Positions 1 to 6,346 of a stretch of 6,908 bases of DNA are shown in pieces. A program made the position numbers and the translations under genes. Source of the DNA: Chthonomonas sp. UBA2391 (GTDB taxonomy: Bacteria; Armatimonadota; Fimbriimonadia; Fimbriimonadales; Fimbriimonadaceae); the NCBI GenBank assembly GCA_002343825.1, contig DDSL01000137.1:690-7597 (forward strand), written 5' to 3'. Numbering within the stretch: position 1 is the first letter of the stretch; every line of letters begins with the position of its first letter. The notes under the pieces are model-generated. The model was given only the letters and a program-made list of their open reading frames with translations, was not told the DNA's origin and did not search any database.

Positions 1-1325
1 GTGAACTGCTCGGCCACGAAGAACGGCTGGCTAAAGAAGCGCTCGATCTTGCGGGCGCGGCCCACCAGCACCTTGTCGTCGTCGCTGAGTTCGTCAATCC
101 CGAGGATCGCAATGATGTCTTGCAGTTCCTTGTAGCGCTGCAGAATCTGCTGAACCTGTCGAGCCACTCCGTAGTGCTCTTCACCTACGATCTGCGGGTC
201 GAGGTTCTTGGAGGTCGAGGCCAGCGGGTCCACGGCGGGGAACAGACCCTTCGAGGCGATCGCCCGCTCAAGGTAGATGTAAGCATCCAAGTGGGCAAAG
301 GTCGTGGCCGGAGCTGGGTCGGTGGGGTCGTCGGCAGGGACGTAGACCGCCTGGACCGAGGTAACCGAACCCTTGGTGGTCGATGCGATCCGCTCTTGCA
401 GGAAGCCCATCTCGGTGGCCAGCGTCGGCTGGTATCCAACGGCGCTGGGCATCCGTCCGAGAAGGGCCGAGACCTCGGAACCGGCTTGGACGAACCGGAA
501 GATGTTGTCGACAAAGATAAGAACGTCGGTTCCAATTTCGTCGCGGAAGTATTCGGCCATGGTCAGGGCCGTCAGGGCGACGCGGAGTCGGGCTCCGGGT
601 GGCTCGTTCATCTGGCCGAAGACCATGGCCGTCTTGTCGAGAACGCGCTTGGTCGAACCGTCCTTGTCGGTGAAGGTGGCTTCCTTCATTTCGAGCCAGA
701 GGTCGTTTCCTTCGCGAGTGCGCTCACCGACACCGGCGAACATGGCCACACCCGATGCTTCGACCGCGATGTTGCGGATGAGCTCTTGGATCGTAACCGT
801 CTTACCCAGACCGGCTCCACCGAAGAGACCGATCTTTCCACCCTTGTTGAACGGAACGAGAAGGTCAATGACCTTCAGACCGGTCACAAGGATTTCAACC
901 TTAACGTTTTGTTGGTCGAAGGTCGGCGGGGTGCGGTGGATCGGAAGCCGAGGAGCAGCGGCCAAAGTCGCAGCCCGCTGAGCGCGGACCTCGGGCGACT
1001 CGGAGTGTTCGCCTTGCTCAAGGATATCGATGGGCTTGCCGAGGAGGTTAAAGACGCGTCCGAGGGTCGCATCACCGACCGGGACCGAAATCGGTCCGCC
1101 GGTGTCGACGGCGTCCATGCCCCGGGTCAGACCGTCGGTCGAGGACATCGCAACGGTGCGGACGATGTCATCGCCAAGGTGCTGGGCGACTTCGCACACG
1201 ACCTCCAGGCCGCGGGCCTCGTCTCTCACGACGACGGCGTTGTAGATTTCGGGGAGCTGGTTATTGCCGAATCGGCAGTCCACGACGGGTCCGATGACTT
1301 GAATGACTTTGCCGGTGCTGGCCAT
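1..1325 (-). CDS. atpD: F1F0 ATP synthase subunit beta (C-terminus cut by window edge)
   Basis: Catalytic beta subunit of the F1 head of ATP synthase; with alpha it forms the nucleotide-binding hexamer on the cytoplasmic face that makes ATP from the proton or sodium gradient. Translating the minus strand from ATG at 1325 gives 441 residues with no stop, about 30 short of the usual ~470. It starts MASTGKVIQVIGPVVD, the typical beta barrel. The P-loop GGAGLGKT lies at residues 169-176 (K175, T176), GERTREGND at 200-208 with catalytic E201 (26 residues after the lysine, as in E. coli), then FGQMNEPPGAR, the Walker B strand ending FVDN, and FPAVDPLAST. Near the edge is DELSDDD, the counterpart of DELSEED. 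Position 5 of the P-loop is Leu where Val is usual. The start is backed by AAGGA at 1332-1336, 6 bases upstream. rnpB, not atpG, lies upstream, so the gene is detached from the standard atp order; atpC may follow outside the window. Confidence 0.98.
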   Translation of the reverse strand, partial: MASTGKVIQVIGPVVDCRFGNNQLPEIYNAVVVRDEARGLEVVCEVAQHLGDDIVRTVAMSSTDGLTRGMDAVDTGGPISVPVGDATLGRVFNLLGKPIDILEQGEHSESPEVRAQRAATLAAAPRLPIHRTPPTFDQQNVKVEILVTGLKVIDLLVPFNKGGKIGLFGGAGLGKTVTIQELIRNIAVEASGVAMFAGVGERTREGNDLWLEMKEATFTDKDGSTKRVLDKTAMVFGQMNEPPGARLRVALTALTMAEYFRDEIGTDVLIFVDNIFRFVQAGSEVSALLGRMPSAVGYQPTLATEMGFLQERIASTTKGSVTSVQAVYVPADDPTDPAPATTFAHLDAYIYLERAIASKGLFPAVDPLASTSKNLDPQIVGEEHYGVARQVQQILQRYKELQDIIAILGIDELSDDDKVLVGRARKIERFFSQPFFVAEQF

Positions 1326-1331
1326 GACGGG

Positions 1332-1336
1332 TCCTT
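1332..1336 (-). promoter_or_regulatory. Ribosome binding site of atpD
   Basis: AAGGA on the minus strand, 6 bases before the ATG at 1325. It is one of the few clear Shine-Dalgarno sites on this strand and fixes the atpD start. Confidence 0.7.
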
Positions 1337-1379
1337 ATCCATTGCCAAGGGGCCATCATAGCCCCCGGATATGCGGCCG

Positions 1380-1385
1380 ATTATA
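1380..1385 (-). promoter_or_regulatory. Candidate -10 box for atpD
   Basis: A perfect TATAAT lies on the minus strand between the end of rnpB and atpD, predicting transcription from about 1373 and a leader of roughly 48 bases. The hexamer 17 bases upstream (TCATCC, 1403-1408) is a poor -35 and there is no TGn extension. It may be a weak or activator-dependent promoter, or chance. Readthrough from rnpB is the alternative. Confidence 0.4.
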
Positions 1386-1386
1386 C

Positions 1387-1404
1387 CCGCCCGGGCTGAG
1401 GCGG
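1387..1404 (-). other. Short GC-rich hairpin just after rnpB
   Basis: GGCGG (1400-1404) and CCGCC (1387-1391) can form a 5-bp stem with an 8-base loop, directly after the RNase P RNA 3' end and before the atpD -10 box. No U-tract follows on the minus strand, so it is not a standard intrinsic terminator. It may act as a processing barrier for the rnpB 3' end, or have no role. Confidence 0.25.
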
Positions 1405-1406
1405 AT

Positions 1407-1728
1407 GAGGACGAGTCGGCCTATAAGCCGGATTCTGTCTTTGTGTGACGATTTATCTGCGCGGCCAACCCGGAGGGTCGGCGAGCCACGTCATCCCCTC
1501 CCTATTTGGCCTTGCTTCCGGTGGGGTTTGCCCCCCGGGGAACTTGCGAACACCGGGCGTGAGCTCTTACCTCACGATTTCACCCTTACCCTGGCAAGCC
1601 AGGGCGGTTTGTTTCTGTGGCACTTTCCATCGGGTCACCCCGTCCCCCGTTGCCGAGGGCACCGCGCTCTATGAAGTCCGGACTTTCCTCTCGCCCTTTC
1701 GGGCGAGCCGTCACCCGGCCAACTCGTG
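1407..1728 (-). ncRNA. rnpB: RNase P RNA (bacterial, class A type)
   Basis: Catalytic RNA of ribonuclease P, which removes 5' leaders from pre-tRNAs together with the RnpA protein. On the minus strand all conserved core blocks occur in order: GAGGAAAGTCCGGACTTC (1690-1673, 5' half of P4), the ACAGAAACAAACCGCC region, GTGAGGTAAGAGCTCAC (within 1585-1559), GCAAGGCCAAATAGGG, the L15 segment GGGTTGGCCGC with the GGU that binds tRNA CCA, and ACAGAATCCGGCTTATAGG (3' half of P4, from 1438). P1 closes the ends: 1727-1717 pairs with 1421-1411 over 11 bp with one G-U. P3 is a 7-bp stem with a GAAA loop (1707-1690), and GGAGGG/CCCTCC forms P16. The length of about 320 bases is compact for class A. The exact 3' end is estimated from the E. 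coli RNA. The gene begins only a few bases after the nfo stop. Confidence 0.97.
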
Positions 1729-1733
1729 TCTGC

Positions 1734-1739
1734 ATTATG
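1734..1739 (-). promoter_or_regulatory. Candidate -10 box of rnpB overlapping the nfo stop codon
   Basis: CATAAT on the minus strand matches TATAAT at 5 of 6 positions and overlaps the TAA of nfo. The usual 6-7 base distance puts the first transcribed base at about 1727-1728, exactly where P1 of RNase P RNA begins. No good -35 is seen at 16-18 bases; TTGCGC (1766-1761) is 21 bases away. Processing from an nfo transcript is the alternative. Confidence 0.45.
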
Positions 1740-2568
1740 CCGCACGATAGCTCGCGAGCCGCGCAAGGTTTTCCGCGTGCATGGTCTCGGCGTCCGGAGT
1801 CTCAAGGAGCAACGGAACCCCGGCCCAACGGGGATCGCGGGCGATGCGCCCCAGGGCTTCGGCCCCGATCTCACCCTCCCCGAGGGCGGCGTGGCGGTCG
1901 CGCCGACTGGCGAACGGCTTAGCGGAATCGTTGAAGTGGATTACCTTGACCTTCTCGAGGCCAATCTTGGCCTCGAATTCAGCGCACATCTCTTCATAGC
2001 CTGCCTCGGTGTGGAGGGCATATCCAGCGGCAAAGAGGTGGCAAGTATCCCAACACACGGCGAGTCGGGGTGAATCGACGGCCGCGAGCAGGGCGGCCAA
2101 TTCATCGAAGTTGGAATTGAGCGAGGACCCCTGGCCGGCGGTGGTCTCGGCGAGGAGCGTCACGGACTCGTCGGTTGCGGCTAGGATTGCACGGATCTCC
2201 TCGGCGGCCTGTTCAATTGCGACTTCCACCGGCCGACCCATCCCGGCCCCAATGTGGCTGACGACATAGGGGATCCCGTAGAGCCCACATCGCCCCAGCT
2301 CAGCCTGGAGCGCATCGCGGCTCTTGACCCGATTCTCGGGGTCGGGACTGGCGAGGTTCACCAGGTAACTATCGTGACTCACGACCATCTGGATGCCGGT
2401 TTCTTCCCGGGCGGCGTTGAGTTCGTCCACGGCTTTTGGGGTCACCGGCTTCGACCGCCACATCTGGGGGCTGCTCGTGAAGATCTGAACCGCCTCGCAC
2501 CCGATCGCTTTGCCGGCGCGAACTGCGGCCCCGAGACCTTTTCCCGCCGGCATGTGGGCGCCGATCAT
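1735..2568 (-). CDS. nfo: Deoxyribonuclease IV (endonuclease IV, AP endonuclease)
   Basis: Zinc-dependent AP endonuclease of base-excision repair: it cuts the backbone 5' to abasic sites and cleans blocked 3' ends. The 277-residue product (E. coli Nfo has 285) starts MIGAHMPAGKG, the usual family opening. All nine trinuclear zinc ligands are present with family spacing: H65 (VSHDSYLVNLA), H105 (VSHIGA), E141 (LAETTAGQG), D174 and H177 (CWDTCHLFAAGY), H211 (IHFNDS), D224 and H226 (RRDRHAALGEG), and E256 (LLETPD). The protein therefore looks complete and active. Its ATG overlaps the TGA of the upstream oxidoreductase gene as ATGA. No Shine-Dalgarno site is visible, so translation is probably coupled. 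rnpB follows almost without a gap. Confidence 0.97.
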   Translation of the reverse strand: MIGAHMPAGKGLGAAVRAGKAIGCEAVQIFTSSPQMWRSKPVTPKAVDELNAAREETGIQMVVSHDSYLVNLASPDPENRVKSRDALQAELGRCGLYGIPYVVSHIGAGMGRPVEVAIEQAAEEIRAILAATDESVTLLAETTAGQGSSLNSNFDELAALLAAVDSPRLAVCWDTCHLFAAGYALHTEAGYEEMCAEFEAKIGLEKVKVIHFNDSAKPFASRRDRHAALGEGEIGAEALGRIARDPRWAGVPLLLETPDAETMHAENLARLASYRAA

Positions 2569-3545
2569 CGAGCAGGGACCGGCTGGCCCTCTTTGAGGCT
2601 TGCGTAACCATCGAGGGCAATCGCCACCGCTCTTCGACCCGCGTTGCCGTCGGTCAGCGGAGTCCGATTCTCGGTGATGGCGTTGACGAACTCGCGCATC
2701 ACGAGCAGGTCCAGGTTGGATCCCGTTCCGACCGATTGGTGTGATTTTCCGGAGTTGGAGAATCGCTCCAACCCCTGATTGAACAGGTCCACCTCGATCA
2801 CGCCATGGTCATAAGTGAGAGTCATCGTAACGTCTCCCCAGGTGCGATAGCTGCTCGGTCGCGACCAGCTGGAGTCGAGAGTCACGAAGAGCCCATCGGG
2901 GTAGTCGAGCGTCAACATCGCGATGTCCTCGGTCTCGCCTTGGTACATCTGGTTGCCTACGGTCGCATGAACCCGCTCGGGGGTCTCACCGAGAAGGAGG
3001 TCGAGGAGATTCGCGACGTGAACGACGTGGTCGATCATCGCGCCGCCGCCGCTGAGCTCCTTTTGGGTGAACCAACTATGCGGACATGTCCCGCGGTTGG
3101 TGGTCGCGATGGCTCGCAAGACGCCGAGCTCGCCCGACTGGTGGCGCTGCTGCAAGCGCTGAAAGGCGGGCGAGTAGGGGCAGGGAAACGCGGTCATCAA
3201 GACCCGATTGGCCGCCGCTGCAGAGGCGATCATCGAGTCGCAGTCTTCGAGACTCGTGGCCAAAGGCTTTTCGCATAGGACGTGGCACCCAGCGGCCAAA
3301 GCCAGCTCGGCGAGTTCTCGGTGGAAGACGTTTTCGCTCGCAATCACCACCGCATCGCTGAGATCCACCGCAACCTCTGGTGCGGGTAGCACTGCGACCC
3401 CATGCTGCTCGGCAAACCGGGCGGCTCGATCGGGATCCCGATCATAGATCCCCACGATTTCGACCTCAGGGATCTGTGCCGCGCACGCCAGGTAGCTAGG
3501 CGCATGGACGTGGGCGATGCCGAGGAGCGAAAGTCGCAGAGACAT
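2565..3545 (-). CDS. Gfo/Idh/MocA family NAD(P)-dependent oxidoreductase
   Basis: Predicted cytoplasmic sugar- or cyclitol-type dehydrogenase; the substrate cannot be told from the sequence. The 326 residues fit the family (about 320-400). The N-terminal half is a Rossmann fold: beta strand LRLSLLGIAHVHA (residues 3-15), the acidic NAD-ribose strand end VGIYDRDPDRAARFA (31-45), then CEKPLATSLED (91-101) with the family EKP and likely catalytic K93. The C-terminal half has GGGAMIDHVVH (166-176), whose Asp and His match the active-site pair of the family. The glycine motif is GIAHVH, not GxGxxG, so the nucleotide loop deviates. The gene lies 3 bases after tsaE and overlaps nfo by 4 bases, so it appears to be a middle gene of the operon. 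A metabolic link to its neighbours is not evident. Confidence 0.92.
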   Translation of the reverse strand: MSLRLSLLGIAHVHAPSYLACAAQIPEVEIVGIYDRDPDRAARFAEQHGVAVLPAPEVAVDLSDAVVIASENVFHRELAELALAAGCHVLCEKPLATSLEDCDSMIASAAAANRVLMTAFPCPYSPAFQRLQQRHQSGELGVLRAIATTNRGTCPHSWFTQKELSGGGAMIDHVVHVANLLDLLLGETPERVHATVGNQMYQGETEDIAMLTLDYPDGLFVTLDSSWSRPSSYRTWGDVTMTLTYDHGVIEVDLFNQGLERFSNSGKSHQSVGTGSNLDLLVMREFVNAITENRTPLTDGNAGRRAVAIALDGYASLKEGQPVPAR

Positions 3546-3548
3546 GGC

Positions 3549-3953
3549 TTAAAGTTTAGCCGAGGTCCGCACGATTCGCCCCGTTTCGGCGAACTCAATT
3601 TGGACCCGGTAGCAAGTTTCGGGGTCCACTAGCCCTTGCAGCCGGTCGGGCCACTCGATGAAGCAGAGGTGGGACTCCAGGTACTCCTCGATCCCGATCC
3701 CGACCCAACTTTCAACCCGGTACAGATCGGCATGGAGGATCGGCGGATCGGTGGGAAAGACCTGTAGCAAGTTGAAAGTCGGCGACCGCACCACGCCAAG
3801 GTAGCCAATTCCGCGGAGGACTCCCCGCACGAAGGTCGTTTTGCCGGCTCCGAGGGGCCCCTCCAAGAGAACGATCTCCCCAGCCCGCCGATCCCGACCC
3901 CATTCGGCGGCCCAGCCGAGCAGGGCTTCCTCGTCCTCCAGGTGCAGCGTCAT
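3549..3953 (-). CDS. tsaE: tRNA N6-threonylcarbamoyladenosine biosynthesis ATPase TsaE
   Basis: P-loop ATPase of the TsaB-TsaD-TsaE complex that adds threonylcarbamoyl to A37 of ANN-decoding tRNAs (t6A); TsaE binds and resets the TsaBD dimer by ATP hydrolysis. The product has 134 residues, slightly short of the usual ~140-155. Motifs run in family order: Walker A EGPLGAGKTTFVRG (31-44, K38), the switch segment RSPTFNLLQVF (56-66), HADLYRVES (74-82), GIEEYLES (87-94) and IEWPDRL (99-105). It overlaps the upstream DUF5107/TPR gene by ATGA and ends 3 bases before the oxidoreductase. No Shine-Dalgarno site precedes it, so coupling to the upstream gene is likely. tsaB, tsaD and rimI, frequent neighbours elsewhere, are not in this window. 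Confidence 0.95.
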   Translation of the reverse strand: MTLHLEDEEALLGWAAEWGRDRRAGEIVLLEGPLGAGKTTFVRGVLRGIGYLGVVRSPTFNLLQVFPTDPPILHADLYRVESWVGIGIEEYLESHLCFIEWPDRLQGLVDPETCYRVQIEFAETGRIVRTSAKL

Positions 3954-5731
3954 GGATTGGCGGTGAGGATCCCGTGCAGCTCGCGAAGTCGTGGATCCTC
4001 GGGAAAGAAGTCATGGAGCTTGATGACCGCACGTCGCTCGAGTGCTCGCCAAGGGAGGGGGGCTTCAATCGGGCGATCCACCACCGCTTTCAGGTGAGCT
4101 TGGGCCTCGAACTCGAGGTTCGTGATCTTCATGTGCATCCAAGCGATGAGATACCGTAGGTTGGGGAACTCGCCATGACGCAAGCACTCATCGATCCACC
4201 GAGCCGCCTGGTCATGGAGACCGGCCGAGAGCAACTGACAGGCGACATCAGCCACCGACTCCGGATCGGCAACCAGGCTCTTGAGGAAGTCCGTGGGCTC
4301 CTTGCCCATCTCCATCGACTGACTCAGAAACGCCTCAGCCCGGAGCACCGGATCCATGGGACCAAAATAGTGGGCGTTCACGAGGTCGTCGGCATTCTCT
4401 TCGGGGTCTTGATGCGGATCCTGACGCCGAATCACCGCTCTTAGCCACCAGGCCAGAGTATCGGCACTGTTGGCTTCGATGGCCTGGGAAAGGTGTTCCA
4501 TCGCGGCCGCCCATTGCTGCTTGCGACAGGCGTCGAGAGCGGCGATATAGTAGGTCGCCCCGATGAGGTCGCGCTCCTTTCGGGCCCACTGCAATTCCAC
4601 TTCTAGGACTTGCTGGTCGAGCAGGGGAAGGGTTTTGCCCATCGCTTCAATTCGGCGGGAACGCTCTGAGGGCTTTGTGGAAACGAGCTTTGGGGCTGTC
4701 CGGACTTCGGGCGACTCGGCCCGATCCCAACTCAGGATCCACTGGTCTTCGTGGTCCCGGAGCCCGATCTTGGAGGGGTACGCCGCGGGTCCGATCAGGT
4801 CGGCTCGGAAGACGCGCAAGGGTTGGATGTCGGTCTCGGCTTCGAGAAGTTCGCCCGTGGCCCCGAGCAGGAAGAATTTAGCATCTTCATGCTGGCCGTT
4901 CGGGCAGAAGGCCATTGCCGACTGGGTGACGCTGAGGAACCCCCCGGGGGAGTGCGCTTCGAGGCTTGGGAGTCCGGTTCCGAAGGTAATGGTGGTGGTC
5001 CAGCCAAGGGTCTGGTGAGGCGGCAGATAGAAATCTGACCCTGGAGGAGCATAGCCGAGCGAGACGACCCCGTCGCGCCAAGTGGTGGACTCGAACAGTC
5101 CCGCATCGTGATGGAAGGCCAAGGCCACTTCTCGCGCTTTGTCATGCAGGGCCACCGAATCGTCTCTGATCTGGACCGGAGCCGAACTCCAGCCACACCG
5201 GATGCCTTGGTTGCACGGCACCGGAGCCAACCCTCGGTTGAAGACTTGAAGGGTCAACTCGATTCGTGCCGCGTCGTGGGGCAGGTGGATCGAAGCATGA
5301 ACGCTGAGATCCGCGCCAGCGATGAGCTCATGCATCAAGAGGGTCTCACCCGACTCCTCGCTGCGGATCTGATAGTCGATCGGGGCGAGGCTGGTTGGAC
5401 GCACCTCTTCACCAACCCACCACTCGATTCCCTGCGGACAACTCGCGCCCCGACGGCCCCGTGGCTGGATCTCGATGGCCTTGGGGAGTTCTAGGACGGC
5501 TTGGTTGTTGACGAGATCTCGGATTTCCAAGATTCGCCCCCCGAGGTCGACCGCAACCAACACGCTGAGGAAATCATTGCGAAGCTCCACAAACTGAAGC
5601 GTCTTGACCGAGCTCTCACCCGTCGGTTCAAGCGGCAGATAGGGAAAGCAGTCGGTCGATTCGCCAGCCACTGGCCTGAGGGCGCGGAGCAGAGGGACTT
5701 CGATATCAAGAGTTCGTTGATCAGTTGGCAT
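3950..5731 (-). CDS. DUF5107 domain protein with C-terminal TPR-like helices
   Basis: Function unknown. From ATG 5731 the product has 593 residues and no signal peptide. Residues about 45-260 resemble the DUF5107 beta-sandwich domain seen in TPR proteins of several phyla: FLSVLVAVDLGGRILEIRD (54-72), IEIQPRGRRGASCPQGIEWW (86-105), LAPIDYQIRSEESGE (115-129) and RIELTLQVFNRGLAPVPC (156-173). These fit a galactose-mutarotase-like fold and thus possible carbohydrate binding (inference). From about 388 on it is helical, with a clear TPR unit ATYYIAALDACRKQQWAAAM followed by EHLSQAIEANSADTLAWWL (392-430); later helices are degenerate. Upstream TTG at 5770 would add 13 residues and leave only 3 bases to the divergent gene. 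ATG 5731 is preferred, though it lacks a Shine-Dalgarno site. It heads the operon with tsaE. The family name is from memory of the pattern. Confidence 0.8.
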   Translation of the reverse strand: MPTDQRTLDIEVPLLRALRPVAGESTDCFPYLPLEPTGESSVKTLQFVELRNDFLSVLVAVDLGGRILEIRDLVNNQAVLELPKAIEIQPRGRRGASCPQGIEWWVGEEVRPTSLAPIDYQIRSEESGETLLMHELIAGADLSVHASIHLPHDAARIELTLQVFNRGLAPVPCNQGIRCGWSSAPVQIRDDSVALHDKAREVALAFHHDAGLFESTTWRDGVVSLGYAPPGSDFYLPPHQTLGWTTTITFGTGLPSLEAHSPGGFLSVTQSAMAFCPNGQHEDAKFFLLGATGELLEAETDIQPLRVFRADLIGPAAYPSKIGLRDHEDQWILSWDRAESPEVRTAPKLVSTKPSERSRRIEAMGKTLPLLDQQVLEVELQWARKERDLIGATYYIAALDACRKQQWAAAMEHLSQAIEANSADTLAWWLRAVIRRQDPHQDPEENADDLVNAHYFGPMDPVLRAEAFLSQSMEMGKEPTDFLKSLVADPESVADVACQLLSAGLHDQAARWIDECLRHGEFPNLRYLIAWMHMKITNLEFEAQAHLKAVVDRPIEAPLPWRALERRAVIKLHDFFPEDPRLRELHGILTANP

Positions 5732-5753
5732 AAATACAAACGTCGAATAGAAT
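5725..5753 (+). promoter_or_regulatory. Sigma70-type promoter of the small membrane protein gene
   Basis: TTGGCA (5725-5730) and TAGAAT (5748-5753) are separated by exactly 17 bases; each matches its consensus at 5 of 6 positions. Transcription would start near 5760, leaving a leader of about 14 bases that contains the ribosome binding site. The -35 box overlaps the ATG (5729-5731) of the divergent DUF5107 gene, so activity here may interfere with expression of that gene. Confidence 0.65.
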
Positions 5754-5761
5754 AGAGCGAC

Positions 5762-5767
5762 AAGAGG
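5762..5767 (+). promoter_or_regulatory. Ribosome binding site supporting the GTG start at 5774
   Basis: AAGAGG sits 6 bases before GTG 5774. This near-consensus site, and the hydrophobic N-terminus that follows directly, decide for the GTG start. Confidence 0.55.
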
Positions 5768-5773
5768 CAACTG

Positions 5774-6265
5774 GTGAAGAAAGTACTCCTGGCAATTTTC
5801 CTCTGGATCCTAGTCCCTGTTGGCGTGGGATTCGCTGGCTATTATTTCATAGCCCCCCAATTTGAAAAAGTTGCGCCGGACCTCCAAGACCGGGTTTCTT
5901 CGCTGGCCCGAGGTTCGCAAGAGACCACGACTCCGACCACTTCGGAGGAGCCCATCAAGAAGTTCAAGGAACCCAACGTGGAGGTCGAAGTGGCGGATGC
6001 ACCCCGAGTGAGAGCGACCCGCCGCACCGAGCAGGTTGAACCCGAGCCCGAGGCCGCAGACCCCCTGCTGGAAGCCCCAGAGGATGAAGTCGGCTCCGCG
6101 GCCCGCAGACCCGAGCGCCGCCGCAAACGACCCGAGCCCGAACCGCAACCCGAAACCGCCCCCGAGGCGGGTGGCAATGAGGCCGGCGGCACCGACCCCG
6201 ACGCCGGAGATGAGGCCGGAAGTGGGGGCGCCGCCACCGGTGGTGACCCAGGAACCACGCCCTGA
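5774..6265 (+). CDS. Small membrane-anchored protein with Pro/Glu-rich disordered tail
   Basis: Unrecognised protein of 163 residues. It begins with GTG and MKKVLLAIFLWILVPVGV, a single hydrophobic segment (about 4-26) after two lysines. No cleavage site is obvious, so it is probably an N-terminal anchor. A short, possibly helical stretch follows (FEKVAPDLQDRVSSLARG, 30-47). From about 50 to the end the chain is low-complexity: Thr/Glu-rich, then a Pro/Glu/Arg stretch (VEPEPEAADP, RRPERRRKRPEPEPQPE), then Gly/Ala/Asp/Thr-rich. Such tails are usually unfolded spacers in the periplasm or cell wall. Long open frames on the opposite strand follow from the GC-rich biased composition. It is divergent from the DUF5107 gene and precedes the flgM leader by itself, with its own promoter. 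A link with motility is not shown. Confidence 0.8.
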   Translation: MKKVLLAIFLWILVPVGVGFAGYYFIAPQFEKVAPDLQDRVSSLARGSQETTTPTTSEEPIKKFKEPNVEVEVADAPRVRATRRTEQVEPEPEAADPLLEAPEDEVGSAARRPERRRKRPEPEPQPETAPEAGGNEAGGTDPDAGDEAGSGGAATGGDPGTTP

Positions 6266-6287
6266 AGGACTTTTTTGAGAATTTTTT
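6240..6287 (+). terminator. Possible weak terminator: stem and two T6 tracts
   Basis: GTGGT (6240-6244) can pair with ACCAC (6254-6258), and TTTTTT tracts follow at 6271-6276 and 6282-6287, just after the stop at 6265. The stem is short and 12 bases away from the first T tract, so this is only a weak candidate for separating the membrane protein gene from flgM. Confidence 0.25.
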
Positions 6288-6297
6288 CGGAGGACCC

Positions 6298-6325
6298 TAA
6301 AGAACTCTTCCGAAGCCACCGAAAC
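6298..6325 (+). promoter_or_regulatory. Candidate sigma-28 (FliA/SigD) type promoter of flgM leader
   Basis: TAAAG at 6298-6302 and ACCGAAAC at 6318-6325 resemble the flagellar sigma-28 boxes TAAA and GCCGATAA, with 16 bases between TAAA and the second box (the SigD range is about 14-16). Transcription would begin near 6332, just ahead of the riboswitch. The match to the -10 box is 5 of 8. A rival sigma70 reading is TTGAGA (6275-6280), 17 bases, TAAAGA (6298-6303), with a weak -10. No other promoter stands out in the leader. Confidence 0.35.
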
Positions 6326-6346
6326 CAATATTGGGTGGAGAGTGCC

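Noticed and set aside
120..1361. 413-codon open frame on the plus strand
   Set aside because: It lies antisense to atpD, whose protein matches the ATP synthase beta family along its whole length. The open frame follows from GC-rich codon bias and its product resembles nothing.
1303..2073. Several plus-strand frames of 70-125 codons over rnpB and nfo
   Set aside because: They cross an RNase P RNA with every conserved block and a complete endonuclease IV, so they are shadows.
5732..5800. Minus-strand promoter TTCACC, 18 bases, TATTCT for the DUF5107 gene
   Set aside because: Each box matches only 4 of 6 positions and the spacing is not ideal, which is too weak to list.
6040..6150. Short repeated Pro-Glu codons as a possible tandem DNA repeat
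   Set aside because: The unit length is irregular and the bases vary, so this is protein low complexity and not a tandem repeat or CRISPR array.
6286..6314. TTCGGA/TCCGAA inverted repeat near T tracts
   Set aside because: The T tracts come before, not after, the stem on the plus strand, and the minus strand has A tracts after it, so it is not an intrinsic terminator in either direction.
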